From NCBI GenBank assembly GCA_037074615.1, contig CM073550.1, positions 13,720,001 to 13,784,000 on the forward strand: a stretch of DNA of 64,000 nt. Reading direction: 5' to 3'. The stretch comes from Leucaena leucocephala (Eukaryota > Streptophyta > Magnoliopsida > Fabales > Fabaceae). The translations under genes and the position numbers were made by a program. The notes beneath the pieces were generated by a model that worked only from the letters and a program-made list of their open reading frames with translations, made no database searches and was not told the DNA's origin. Below, piece after piece: positions 34,363 to 47,799 of the stretch; position 1 is the first letter of the stretch; the number at the start of each line of letters is the position of its first letter.

Positions 34363-37300
34363 TTATTCCCTTTTATCTTCCTCAACTTCGTCGTCTTGAT
34401 CAAAGGACTCATCATTTCTAGCATTCTTGTCTTGCTTGACTGAGCTTAGTTCAGTTTCTTGCTTTGTCAGAGACTGAGCTTCTTCCTCATCAGAATCATC
34501 TCCCACTTCCTCAGAATATGCATACCTGTGCACGGTTGGACAGGAGTATATATCAGCACAAAACAATATGGATGAGACTTCCTTAGGCCACTTGAATTAG
34601 ATATTCCAATATGCAATAGCATTTCAGCAAGAAAAATCCACATGTCGTCTTTTCTAGTGAATTTGAAGCCTCATTAATGATTTTCAAGATCAAGTCACAG
34701 AAGCGATAGATTAGCAAGAGAAAATAGCGTGTAAACCTTGCTTGGGATATACAAAACAATACTCTCGGGTAGTTTCCATTTAATTTTACATCTGTACCCA
34801 TTGATCACAACTCAAACATTAATATCATATAAGAAACCCAAGGCTAAATTCCTATCACTCTAAATCCACACTGGTCTCACTTTTAAAAATCACAGGAGCC
34901 CCAAAAGTGTAGGAACAGGGAAAATTTTATGGACCATCCACAGAACTACCATGCCCAAGTTCAACTTGTAGAGAAAATAGCATATAAACCTTGGTTGGGG
35001 ATATACAGAACAATACTCTCTGGGGTGGCTTTCATTTGATTTTACACTTGCATCCATTGATCACAACCCAAACATTAATATATAGAAGAAACCCAAAATC
35101 CACTCTGGTCTCTCTTATTTAAAAAATTCACGAGCACCAAAAGTGAAGGAACAGGGAAAATTTTATCGACCATCCACAGAAATGTCATGCCCAAGTTCAA
35201 CTTGTAGCAAAACAGATCCAATATAGTATTAGCCTCACACAAATATTCATTAATATTTTTTAAGATGTGATTCCTGTACAAAGTTCAACTTGAGAGCCAG
35301 ACAGATCCATTAGAGTCTGGACTTAACCCAGCTATGTGCCTCGTTCATCAAATTTCAAAGAATAGTTTCATAATCTGGATCCCAAGGGTTTTCTCCAAGC
35401 ACAAGGCAATCTTTTCTTCTTAGCAGAGGAGAAGTAAATGCTGACATTCTGTAGCCAACTTATGAGGATCCATTTTAAAAATCGTTGATTCATTTCTATA
35501 CAGAATATAATCAATGATAAAGTGGGAAGGAAAGAACATAATAACTACATAGAATTTGAAAAAAAAAAAAGAATGAACCTTTGAGAGCTTTGAGATGGGG
35601 CCCACAGATAGCATATAACCCCGAGCAATGCAAATGCTAGAATGTCCCAGAAAGCAGTTATGATCCAAGCACTCTGCCACCGCTCATTGAAAGGATCTGT
35701 GGCTTTGAAGTAAAGCTGTAGAAGTGAAATGCAGCAAATGGTAATGGCAGTTCAAATAAAAAAAAAGAAAGATGTGTGCTTATGCCAATAAACTCTATAC
35801 ATAAAAGAATACTTCATAGAAGCTATCACTGTACAAAGAGATACCTTAATGCAACAAAATGGAAAACACATTAATAAGTAGAAGCCAAAGAGAATTGAAA
35901 CCAGGCGTAACATACTCCTAGAAGGATCGTTTCAAAAGAACTCTAAGAAGAATACCATATTGAAGGAGATAGAGATGACAATACCCGCATCCTTAGCGAA
36001 ATAGTATAGCCTTAATATATCATTCACCCAAAGCCCCACATACCATTTTGAATTGCTATTCTCAACAGATTCAATAATCTTCTGTTACCTTGATGGAACC
36101 CATATAAAGAGTCTAGAAAAATTAGAGAAATACTGAACAAACGAAATTGAAATGACAAAATAGAAGGAACAGGGTGGAGACATAATTAGAATTATTTTAT
36201 TATTATCCTAAGATAATTAGAATGCTTTGTTTTATTTTAATTAGAATATTTTATCTAGATTATCTTTTAGATATATTTTGAATAAGGATGATCAGGATTG
36301 TAGCGGTTTAACTAACCAGAACTATACCTCATGTAAATTCCGAGAACACACTGACAATGGCATCTAACAAGAACGATACCTCATGTGAATTCTTAGACAG
36401 TTAAAGGTGCTATCTGGAGCCTTGTCGTGCCCCCATCAGATATATAGCAACGGCATGTTCATCCAACACATAGGGCCAATTAAAGGTAAAATTATTTAAA
36501 TGCTATTGTAATCAAGCAATCAGGAGAACAAGGGATTGTAGTTTATCATAATTTTTAGAAGAATTTTACTTCATCCACAGGAATGTGAAGGTTATGGAAG
36601 GAAAATAAAACATGAAAAGTTAAAGTAAATTCATATCAGAGTGAGGATAGGACCGCATGCAGAGTAAATTTTCTCCTACAAGATTAAAATATGCTAATAA
36701 AAACTCTTACCTCATATCCTATCCAAACAACTGAGCAGATCACTGTTACTGTCAATGCATTTGAGAACTTTCTATATAAATCCAACTTAACAGAACTTCT
36801 TTTTGCCTAAAAAATGATACCAAAAAAGAAGTAAGAAAGTCAAATCTTAAAGATAGAACGCTACAAAATAATAGAAATATGAGGGAAGGGTACCTGTAAC
36901 TGTTCCAAAGTTTTTGAAAGAGATGTAAAAATCCACAATATCAAAAATGCATCGAGGAAAGCATCAGGAAGGACTAGAAGAAGCCTTGCCCTTCCTGATA
37001 CATCATTGATGGTCCCCACATATTCGGCAATATTCAGTAACTCAGATGCTAGGAAGTAAGTTATTCCAAGTAACATAACCTTTGAGGTAATGCCACCAAG
37101 TGTGGGCCGCACAACACCATAACCCATTGAAACAATGAGAATAAGAAGCCGTGATAGCGTTTTTCTTATAGCTCCAATGGTGACAACCCATGTCGTGAGT
37201 ACAACGGGTCTCATTCCAGAATTATTGAAATTGACATACTCAAGATGCCAAAAAACTGTCTCAAACAAACCAAGAGCGATGACAGCAGAGATACAGTGCT

Positions 37301-39085
37301 GAAGCTGCAGTATGTCATCCCAAGACCTTACATACTGAAGAAACCAAACAAGGCTAAGGCACACATAAGCAAGTGTCATAAAGACATAGAACTTCTTTAA
37401 AGGGGCCATCCTACCAGGTAAGAACCCATCAGGGTTTTTCCAGATCGTCTTCCCACTCATTACCATGTCCTTGAGCTTTGGGTTGCATGCCACAAAAAAC
37501 AAATTATACATTCCAGTCTTCGTGATGGGAACTTCAGTATAGTTTAGACTTGTACTCAAGAGTTTTCCACTAAAATGTACATTTACAATGACGGGCCAAT
37601 TAATGTCTGTTGCAGAAGGTCTCCTGATAACTTCCCCTTGCTTACACCCTTCCATCTTAGCTAAATCAGGGGTGCAACATATTGCCCGTTGTCCACCATA
37701 TGCAGAACCACCAATATCATTACGATCAGCTGCTTCAAAAATTAAAACCTGTACCAACCCAATACTATGCTTCATGCGTTTGGCAGCAGTCTTACTTCTC
37801 CTAAAAATGATATTCTCAAATCTATTTCCAAAAGAAAAAGTTAGTGTTAAACCCTTATATTTGATGCCAAACTCAGAGGTAAAAAATAAAAATTAACCCA
37901 ATGGCAGTGTTTCCAAGAATACATGTACTTCAGCATTATTCAACGTTAATATCAGTTTTTTCAACATGCATATCTTTCTCAGTTCTTCATAATGATTCTA
38001 GTAATATTTTGAGGAAAGCTGAGAGGAACTCGCCAAAAAGTTGGCCTAAGTCATTGTAGCACCTCCCATCTCGGTAAATTATAGAAGACTTAATTATTAG
38101 GACAGGATGAAATAAAAGAAGTATTATGGTTTTGTCCTAATCCTCTATTCAGCTCCACCCCCAACAATGAGCATAGTTTCTTCCAGAGCAATGTGAAGAA
38201 AACATGTCTCCAAAGTAAGTTTAAAAGTAATTGCTCGTGCTTTTTTTTTTTCAAACTCCTTTTCAATCATTAACTACCTCCATCAATCCATTTCAGTAGT
38301 TTCTTTCTGTCCCTACTTTTTCGTGACTTTATGCTCAAGTAAAGGAATCGGTTTCTTTTAGTTCACTTTGAAAGTCCCATCTTGTAGCCTTCAAAATTAA
38401 GTAAAGAGAGAAAATTTAAAATATTTTAACTAGCCCAACAGCTTCAATCATGTATCTATATCAGATACAATGAATCCACTTAAATCACGAAAGGAAGCTT
38501 TAGGGAAAAACTGCATAACACCCTCTTTTCCATTTCCTTTCCCTAGTCATAACAATTAAGCCAAAATCAAGCAAAGAACAAAAGTATACCACTTACCAGA
38601 CACCTTTTAGTTCAATACTACCCTTCAACTTAATGAAACTATGCATAACCCCTTCACAGCTTAAGATTTTGTGTTAAAACTGTCTATCACATACCGTGAG
38701 AGCATTTAAGACACAGTATTCGAAGTATAATCCTTGGAACCCATGCTTGAAACTTAGCAGCTTAAGCTTTTTAGGGAGAAAAGAGGGAATATTTTGATAA
38801 ATCCAAATCACAAGCAGAGAGTAGGAAGGAATTAAGATTTGGAGATTACCGAATGTAAGAATGACCATCGTTGATCGACGACGTGTCCGTCGGAGGAGCA
38901 ACATTGAGAGAAGCTACGAGACCTTCACTGCCACCGGAGAGAAGATAGGCATTGCCCACTTCTCTGAAGGGCTCCTTATCGTAGATGTGAATTGAAGCAT
39001 TGGAGGTAACGGCAAGGAGGGTAGCTACAAAGAAGAGTAAGAGGCGACGCACAAGAGATCTGCGTCTTGCAAATACTAAATCCAT
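34363..39085 (-). CDS. Lung seven transmembrane receptor family protein (TMEM87/GPR107-like)
   Basis: Exons on the minus strand: 39085-38850, 37821-36894, 36806-36711, 35715-35579 and 34525-34363, in frame with GT/AG borders, about 519 residues. It starts MDLVFARRRSLVRRLLLFFV, a basic-hydrophobic signal peptide. A luminal GOLD-like domain follows (ASIHIYDKEPFREVGNAYLL, GGSAYGGQRAICCTPDLAKM). Seven membrane spans follow from about residue 225 (VFMTLAYVCLSLVWFL, ISAVIALGLFETVFW, ILIVSMGYGVVRPTLGG, VMLLGITYFLASELLNIAEY). The tail is acidic and cytosolic (DSDEEEAQSLTKQ, DQDDEVEEDKRE). Plant members are candidate GPCR-like or trafficking proteins of the Golgi and endomembranes; function is not firmly known. 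It matches Arabidopsis members of this family in length and motifs. Confidence 0.93.
34719..35210 (-). repeat. Tandem duplication (about 245 bp units) in the last intron of the lung-7TM gene
   Basis: 34719-34970 and 34971-35210 are diverged direct copies. Shared phrases are CATTGATCACAAC.CAAACATTA, GGAACAGGGAAAATTTTAT, GACCATCCACAGAA and CATGCCCAAGTTCAACTTGT. A third partial copy of the end (AAGTTCAACTTG) appears at 35281. It lies within the intron and does not affect coding. Confidence 0.75.
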
Positions 39086-39239
39086 GCCGACAAATGCAGG
39101 ATAGAGAAAGACGGAGCGAGATTGGATCCCCGAAAATGGAGGGAGGGGAGAGAGAGCAACGCGTGTTGTAAGGGAGAGTGAAAGGGAAGGAATTTGGTTT
39201 GGAATCGTTGAAATGTCACTCCTCAAGAAAAGGATTGTA

Positions 39240-40480
39240 GCTTCACGCGCAATTGAGGCACGTGATATGGAGGGAGGCTGCTTATGAGCTTATCACCTTT
39301 TGTATTTTTATTTTTTTTGGGAGACATAAACTTTTACAATTTAAAACCCTTATTAATTAATTAATTAAAAATATAATATTTCTCATATTTTTAATATAAA
39401 ATATATTTAATTAATATAATATTTTTTTTAAATTATTATAATTATTTTTTTAAATCTATCAACTCTTTTATTTAATTATTGTTAAAAAAATATTAATAAT
39501 TTTTTTAAAAAATATATATAAAAAATATATTTTTATAATTAAAATTAAATTTTTAATTAAACTTTATCTTACAGACTAGAAGAGGAGTACATTCATCTAA
39601 ACATTTATATTGTTGTCTTGAATGTTACTGGGTGTTTTAGTTAAAGTATAATTCAACAGAGTTTACGAAGGACAAGAAAAGCTAAATAAGTCCATAGAAC
39701 CAGAAAGTTTACACATAAGTTAAAAAAGAAAAAAAAATTGAGAAAACAGGAAAAATATCTAATTAAAAATTTTATTAATGAGAAATATCTAATATTTTTT
39801 GATGTGTAAAAAATATTAGTACTCTATAAAATTTATATACATTTAATGAACTGGAGCCTAGAAGGGATTAAGTTTAAATCATAAACTTATAATAGAATCT
39901 TAGTCTTCTTTTTTTACAAAAAAATTAAGATAGATTTGACATCAATATTCTATTAAAATCATGATATAGCTTTAGCACTTAAAGAATATTTATAGGGGAA
40001 TTACTAGATTGTCTATTAAATGAGTCTTTATGACGGGAGCTAAAATCAAATTTATATTTTTATGGGATACGAGTATCTTCTTTTACCATATATGTTAACT
40101 CTAATTTTTTTTTTGGAATAAAAATTTTTAGAAAGAGGTGGGACTCACCTATTAATGTCAGGTATGATAAGTAGTATATTACCCTCAAATATAAATTTAG
40201 ACATCTAAAAGTTAAAATACCTCCTCAAGTGCTGCTACTAGAATTATAATAAAATAATAATTTATAAAAATTAAATATATTCTAAATAATTATATATATT
40301 ATTTTTTTATTAGTTAAAGTTATGGGGGAATGGGTGACATGTCTAATCTTACTCCTTTGAAACCATCTCTCGATTAAACAAATTTAAATAGGCTGGCCCA
40401 ACGAGCTTGACCCATGTTTTGTGTGCCATAAGATCTCATCTAAACCCATAGAAGATGGACGAGATCTGGATGCTTGATTT
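39240..40480. other. AT-rich intergenic region
   Basis: No gene or bounded repeat recognised; long A/T runs at about 39300-39560. Confidence 0.5.
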
Positions 40481-40491
40481 TTTTATATAAA

Positions 40492-40575
40492 GTGAGGGTG
40501 TGTGTGAGAGGATTAGTTTATTTTAATTAATTACATAAATAATTAAAATAAACTAATCCTCTAACACACCCTCAC
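40492..40575. repeat. Short near-perfect inverted repeat (hairpin)
   Basis: GTGAGGGTGTGTGTGAGAGG and its continuation through TTAGTTTATTTTAATTA pair with a complementary arm ending CCTCTAACACACCCTCAC. Arms are about 36-38 bp with a two-base indel, and the loop is about 10 bp. Confidence 0.8.
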
Positions 40576-40679
40576 CTTATATATATATTGTTGGAATTAT
40601 TCAATATCATAGAGAAAAATATATTATTGAATTTACAAATCAACTAGACTCGTACAATATTATTGAATTAAAACAAATG

Positions 40680-41047
40680 GTTATTTATAAAAAGTTAAAA
40701 ATAACTTTTAAACTAGGAATTAAGAAGATTATTTTTAAATTTGATATAAAAAATGTTGTTAATATATTTTTAAGTTTAAACGGAGACAGATGCAGTTTAT
40801 TATTATCATGGATATACAATCTTATTCAGCTTTTTATGGGAATTGAAAGTTCAACATATATCTAGTGATCAGAATATTAGCAAATACTCTTACAAAGAAA
40901 AGTTTGACGACCACGACAATATTATATTTTTATCCTTTAGAGTTAAGACATTTTGTTGCTATTAAGAGTCTAGAATATAATCTCAATGTAGATTGGTTTT
41001 CATAGTTTATTTTTGAACATCTAATCCTCCTTTGTACTAAAAAAAAG
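40680..41047 (+). mobile_element. 3' end of a degenerate L1-type LINE
   Basis: Readings in two frames resemble the C-terminal RNase-H-like domain common in plant LINEs (LGIKKIIFKFDIKNVVNIFL, then ANTLTKKSLTTTTILYFYPL, ending NLNVDWFS). CCTCCTTTGTACTAAAAAAA follows, a typical LINE 3' end with short poly(A). 5'-truncated and frameshifted. Confidence 0.6.
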
Positions 41048-41049
41048 TT

Positions 41050-42180
41050 TATTTTAATTAATTTTATAATGTACAAGATAAATATATTAGAATAGTTTCT
41101 TTTAGATTATATGGAAAATATTTTTTTTAATTGATTATGGGGCTTTTGAAACAAAAAGATGAACAAAAATTACAAGTAATACGCATGTGATGCATTAATT
41201 AAGGCCTTTTAAGTTGTTTATAAAAAAATAAAACATTTTGAATGTTATTAATTTAACTTGAAAACCCCCCACGAGGGTGAATATTATTATTTTCTAAGTC
41301 ATTAATTAGAATAATCTGTTGACTATTAAACCCTAAACTCTAAATTTTAAACTTTTTATTTTATTGCTATTGCTGTTTGGAGCAATTTATATCCACTCCA
41401 CATCATAATCTAATTTATTATTTATTTAATAATTATTCAATTATTAATATATATATTTATATATTTCTTATCCAATTAAATAGTAACAAATGTATAAATA
41501 ACAAAATTAGATGATGATGATGATGATGAGAGTAAAATACTGTAATATCTCCTTTATTTTATTTTAATCATAGAAGCATCTTTTTTCTTTATTTTTAAAA
41601 CACATATGATCATCTAATGAAATAAAAAAAATTGTGTTGTGGAAACCTCTTAACTATTTTTGAGATTCTATTTTTTGGCAATCCATTATTGAAATGTTAA
41701 ATTATCTAATTTAATAATTTTTTAGATCAAAATACCCCTAAATCCTAAACCCTAAACCCTTAAACATAAGTGTTGATGAAAAATATAAAAAAAAAATATT
41801 AAATTTTATAATTTTAAAATTCTAAAAAAAATTATTCAAATTTCTTATTTAGAAATCTCCTAAACACAAACATTATATTGCCAAAAAAGATCTTTTAAAC
41901 AAGGACTTTCTTAATTTCCTATACTATAAAATAGATATGTTTCATTTGTATATCAATTATATCTGCAAATTAAAAATATAATAAATAAAACTAATGTTAT
42001 TTAATAATACTTTATTTGAATACTTGGACAGAATTTTACTTTATTTGATTAGTTGTACATTAATATTTTCTTATCATCTTAATTATCATCTTATCATTTA
42101 AATTATCTAGTAATCTTAATATCTCTACGCTTTAGAAAGTACATGCTAGCTAAGATTTTCCTCCCTCACCCCCAACTCTC
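41050..42180. other. AT-rich intergenic region upstream of the RABB1 gene
   Basis: No gene. Contains a (GAT)n run at about 41510-41530 and a telomere-like CCTAAACCCTAAACCCT at about 41744. Confidence 0.45.
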
Positions 42181-42295
42181 CGAGTTGCTATATATATATA
42201 TACATACATATATATATATATATTCCTCTTCGCTTAATTGTTTCATATCTCTTCCTCAGTCTTTCAGTAGATATACAAATCGTTCGGATCCAAAA

Positions 42296-42943
42296 ATGTC
42301 ATCCTACAGTTATCTCTTCAAGACTATTATTGTCGGTGACTCCGCCGTCGGTAAGTCATGCCTCCTTCTCCAATTCATGGACAAACGCTTTCAAAACACC
42401 CACGATGTAACAGTTGGCGCCGGATTCGGAGCTCAGATGATTCCGATCAATGGTAAACGGATCAAGTTGCATATATGGGACACTGCCGGTCAAGAAAAAT
42501 TTAGGAGCATAACAAGGTCTTTCTACAGGGAAGCCGCAGCTGCACTGCTTGTGTATGATGTAACTAGAAGGGAGACTTTTGACCACTTGGATTCATGGTT
42601 GAAAGACATAAGGGAATATGCTGATGCAAACGCGACAGTTATATTGGTTGGGAATAAGTGTGAACTTAATCTAAGAAGGCAAGTGAGCACTGAACAAGGT
42701 AAACGATTTGCTAAAGAGAATGGGTTGATCTTCTTGGAGACTTCAGCAAGAATGGGTCAAAATGTTGACGAGGCGTTTGAAGAAGCAGCTAAAAATGTGT
42801 ACAGCAAGGTTGAAGAAGGAGTTTTTGATTTGGAAAATGAGCGTTGTGGAATTAAAAAAGGTAATTATTGTGAAAATATTAATGGAGGATGTGGAGGAAG
42901 GAGTGATGGTTCTTCTTCTAAGGCTAAATGCTGCGGCTCTTGA
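42296..42943 (+). CDS. RABB1-type (Rab2) small GTPase, intronless and divergent
   Basis: One exon, 215 residues, starting MSSYSYLFKTIIVGDSAVGK. The P-loop is GDSAVGKS (14-21), switch I Thr39 is present, and WDTAGQE (61-67) has Gln66. Departures from the Rab2 consensus: the switch region reads TVGAGFGAQM instead of TIGVEFGARM, the guanine motif is NKCE (120-123) instead of NKCD, and the last motif is ETSAR instead of EASAK. The C-terminus KAKCCGS supplies two cysteines for geranylgeranylation. Rab2 acts in ER-Golgi traffic. Plant RABB1 genes normally have introns, so this may be a retrocopy, though no poly(A) tract or target duplication was recognised. The leader holds a long TA-rich microsatellite (about 42190-42222). 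The ORF is intact, so selection is plausible. Confidence 0.9.
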   Translation: MSSYSYLFKTIIVGDSAVGKSCLLLQFMDKRFQNTHDVTVGAGFGAQMIPINGKRIKLHIWDTAGQEKFRSITRSFYREAAAALLVYDVTRRETFDHLDSWLKDIREYADANATVILVGNKCELNLRRQVSTEQGKRFAKENGLIFLETSARMGQNVDEAFEEAAKNVYSKVEEGVFDLENERCGIKKGNYCENINGGCGGRSDGSSSKAKCCGS

Positions 42944-42959
42944 AGGCTAACAAAACCAT

Positions 42960-45900
42960 CTATTTACTCTATATTTTTCAATCTCTTGTGTTCCTTTTCT
43001 TTTCTTTTATTTATTTGTATATTCTTTATATAATTTGGGAATGAATATTAAGAATATTCATCAATTAATGTTTATTTTATAAAATATTTTTACTTTTTAA
43101 TATTCTTTTTTATATATATAAACTCCAGTTTTGGTTGATAGTGTGTTTGGATGGTCGTTAATTATAATCAATCTTAAAGGCGATAACCGTAATCATAATT
43201 TCTTAAAAATCTATTTAAAATGTAGTGCGATTGCTTTTGTGCTCACAATGGGTTTCACATTAAAATTTTATATGTGTTTTTAATATTCAAAGTCTCAAAT
43301 GACTTTTACAAGTTTAGATGTGATTGATATTAAATAGAATTGATTCTGCAGATAAATAGAATTGATTCTACAGATTTAGTTTCAGGAAAAATTAATTAGA
43401 TTAGTCAAAATTGGAATTTTGCCAAACAAAGATTGGCCTAAAGCAAATACATGTGACATTTTTCCAATCATGATATATATTGGACTTAACAACGTGATTT
43501 AAAAAAAAAAGTGCGCTAATTAGTATTAAGAATCCGTCTAATTTAACAGTGAATAATTATGATTTTATATAATCGTATTGGTTGATTATGATTTTTATTT
43601 GAATAATTTTTTTAATAAATAATTTTCATAATTTTAATTATATTTAGATTTTGTTTATTAAAATCACTTATAGATATATAATTATAAAAAAGGCATGACT
43701 TTTATAAGGTATTTAACATTTAACATTTTCATAATTCTAAGTAATTATTATTAAATATAATTTAATAAACTACGTGAATATTTAAATATAAATTTATTTT
43801 AGTATATTTTTATTATTTAAATAAAACCTTTACCGTGTGTATTTAAATTGATGATTTGAAGTCTCTAATTTAACATTTTTAATCATAATTTTAAAATATA
43901 TAAAGTAAGTATGCAAAAAAAGTTTTGTGTGTGTTATAAAAATGAAGAAAAATAAAAAAAAAATAGAGAAGAAGAGAAATAACAAAATAAGAGATTAAGA
44001 GAGAAAATAAGAGAGTATTATTTATTTACTTGTATATTTATACTTATATAAATATATTTTATATGACCTCTATTTATAAGCACTAACTATTAAAAACCAA
44101 ACATAAGGTTATAAAAGAATAAAGATGAATGTAATGAAATTAATAATAAGGAACTCCTCTCAAATCATTCATTGGGGAGGTTGAGTTTGTGATATTAAGA
44201 GAATATGTAATTCTAAGAGAAATCCTAAGAGTTCAGGGTTATGGATATCCACACATACATATAATATTTATAACATTTCCCTTTGGATACATATAATAAG
44301 TATCGTGCCTCATTAAAATTTTACTAAGAAAAATCCAGTGGAACAAAATCTAGTAAAGGAAAAAAATACACAATACATATTAAAACTATCTCTTTAAAAA
44401 ACTTATTAGAAAATTTAAGGTATGAATTTCTTATAAATTTATATATACAATTTTATTTTCTTATAAATTAAAAATCCTCTCTAGTATTTTTTTTATTTTT
44501 TTCTTATTTTTATAACACGTTATTAAAATGAATTTGTTCTGAAAATCTGAGGTATTAATTTCTTATAAATTTATATATTTTTATGTTATGTACAATAGTA
44601 CTTTATATTAATTTTTCTTTACTCAATTTTGGAATAAAATTTTAATTATATGATGAGATTTTAATTTAATTAAAATTATTAAGGAGTAAAAATATTTTTC
44701 ATATATATAATTGAGGTATTTGAAATTGTGGCGGCCTAAAATATAGGGATAATCTAAAAATAAAATTAATTATTAGAGGCTATGTTATTTGTTAATTAGG
44801 ATCAAATTCTATGAATTATTAAAATTTATATGTTGTTTGAATAAAGCGTTATAACAGTGATATGAAAATTTAATTATTTATTTAGATTAGAGATAAATTT
44901 ATTTTAATTTTCATAATATTATTTATAGATATATATTTATTTTAATATAAATATGATTGATTAATGTAAATGTGGATAATAACCTAATTCTTTTTTATGT
45001 TTTGTTGCTTTAAATTTGAGTTGAAAGTATAGGCAAATCAAATGTAATTTTGGATATTGAAATCATGAAGGTAATTTTTATTCCTTTATTTATTTGATGA
45101 TTAAAGTGGTGATTGATATAAACATATTTTAAAAAAAGTGTGTATTAAGTGAGCTATTAGCTATTAATATACTTTTATATGGGATTAATAATCTTTTAAA
45201 TTAATTATATTAGTCACTCTATTATTGATATATGATAGTTAAATTTATGGATACTAAAATAATTTAGATAATTTGCAAGAAAACTAAAAAAATCATAATA
45301 ATTTATTATTTTATATTATAATATTGATGATATATATTGAAGCTTATTTTCTTTATTTTATTTTATCTCTTATGATACTTTGAATATATTGAATTATGTT
45401 ATTAATGAGTAATAGAGTTTTATATTGATGTAAAACTATATGATATTTATAATTATGTATGATATTTTTTGAAGAACTTTATGTAATAAAATTGAAATAA
45501 TTCCTAAAGAACTAATACATATTTTTCTTACAAGATGATTAATAATAGAAATTATGACTTATAAATACATTAGAGTTTTGATTAGCTAAATACATGAAAA
45601 TTATTGCTCAATTGGATTGAAATCCATAATTATATATGAGTTGGGAAGTATTTAGCTTCTAAATGAAATATTTTAAAAAAATATGTTTATATAACTCACT
45701 CAAGATAAAGAGTATTACAATATAAATATAAATATATAAGTGAATATAAAATATTTTTTTATTTTCTCTCTTCATATTTTATTTCGTTATTTCTTTTTTA
45801 TTTCTTTTTTTATTTTTCTCTCATTGGGAGAGACTTGTGTAAATATGTTTATCATTGGAAATCTAAACAAGCACTTTCAATATAAAGGAGATGAGAATTT

Positions 45901-46009
45901 CAAAGGAATTTTTGTATTAACTATCGACATTGAAGAATCATATCTCAATTCAGGTTACCAAGTAGAAGTCACTTCATATGCTGATACGCATAGTAATTCA
46001 ATACACCCA

Positions 46010-46046
<37 letters not shown>

Positions 46047-46130
46047 GTAACATTTATTTTAATATTTAATACGAATGCAAGAATCTATCATATCTAAACT
46101 TTTAGGAATTTGTGTGATTAAAAGTAGATG
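42960..46130. other. AT-rich intergenic region
   Basis: RABB1 3' UTR, then DNA dominated by A/T runs. A TA microsatellite lies at about 46016-46040. No gene, RNA or complete transposon recognised. Confidence 0.5.
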
Positions 46131-46139
46131 GAAAGTTTA

Positions 46140-47270
46140 CTGTGTTAATTAATAGGTCTAGATAAAATTTTAAAAAATAGTTTATAAAAAATAATTTTTA
46201 AATAGTTTTTAGAAAAAAAATTTTGGAGAAGAGTTTATAAAAAAAATAATTTTAAATAAATGAGTATTTAGATAGTTATTTTTAAAAATACTTTTATTAT
46301 TGTTAAATTATAAAAAAAGTATGAGTATTAAATGAGGAAAGAGGGGGATAGGAGGAAAGAAAGTATAAAAAAATATAAGAGAGGAGATAGTGTAAAAAAA
46401 AGGAAAAGAGAATGTATAAAGAAGTAAGAATAATATAATAATTAGTTAGTTTATAAACTCTTTTACCGTTATATAAGTTACTCTTACCAGTTTATCTAAA
46501 ATTTTAGTTTTAAACTATAATTTAGTCTAAAAATCTATTTAAATAAATATAATTATTTATTTTAAAATTTATCAAAATTATAAATTTTAACTTCTTCCAA
46601 ACACACATAATATCTACTAAACACAATCGATCTTTTCTTGCACTCTTACTTAGGTCTTATTTAGCAAATGAAATATTTATTTATTTTAATTTTCACCCTT
46701 TCGTGCTTCGAGTAACAGCGCCAATGAAAAGGAGGATATATAGGATCGAAATCCTCTTTGATACAATCCCAAAAATTAAAGAGAGAGAGAGAGAGCCACT
46801 GTATCCATTTATTATAAATAAATTGATATAAAGAGTTTTTGGAGAAGAGTTAATGAAAAGAAATAGTTTTAAATAAATGAATATTTAGATAGTTATTTCA
46901 AGAAGTATTTTTATTATTGGTAAATTACGAAAAAATATATAAGTATTAAATGAGGAGAGATAAGATATAAGAGGTGAGAGGAGAGAGAGTGTAAGAAAGA
47001 AAAGAGAGAGTGTAAAAAAATAGGAGAGATGAGATAGAGTGTAAGAAAAAGTAAAAGAGATGGTATAAGAAAAAATACAGATAATATAATAATTGGTTAG
47101 TTCATAAATTTTTTTACTGTTCTATAAGTTACTCTGATCAATTTATCTGAAACCTTAATTTTAAATAATAGTTTAGTCTAAAAATATATTTAAATAAATA
47201 TAACTATTTATTTAAAAAAATTTAAATTATTTTGTCTAAAAAGACATTTAAAGGTAGGAAACTAAATAGG
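46140..47270 (-). repeat. Two minus-strand copies of the MITE-like family
   Basis: 46140-46620 and 46825-47270 are inverted relative to the copies at 19285-20815. On the minus strand they read AGTTTTAGATAAA-type words, GAGTTTATAAACTAACTAAT, CTCATTTAATACTCATA and AATAATAAAAGTA. A (GA)n run separates them at about 46780. Confidence 0.65.
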
Positions 47271-47799
47271 CCCATAATTAAATACTCATCACATCCGATC
47301 CAATCCGCTGCTTATATATCTATCTATATGAGAGGACTAGTAGAAATAAAAGTGTGATACATACTATATTCTACATTAATCTAATAAATTAATTAGTTTT
47401 GTTAATAACTCTATGTTAGATATGCTCTATCATGACATATAATTGCTATTTTGTTCAATTAATTACTAATTATATTATATTATATATAAATTGAAACAAG
47501 GACGGCAAGGAAAATGGAAAAAAAAGAGGAAAGAAAGAGAGAAAAATATACTCCTATAAAATATTATTACATAAATAAGTTAATGAAATAAATTCTAAGT
47601 AAAAAAGAAACTTAATCCTATTTTAGTTATATCCAAATGAAAATACCTTAATCGTTCTATTTAAATATAATATTTTTTCATTTTTTATATCAAATATAAT
47701 GGAAGTCTTATTTAGGGGTGTTCATGAAATAGGTAAGTATTGGGATAATCTTATTCTATATTCTGTCTTGATATAATAAATACGACACATATCTCATCC

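Noticed and set aside
45740..46069. 109-codon ORF
   Set aside because: Phe/Ile-rich reading of AT-rich DNA running into a TA microsatellite; no conserved features.
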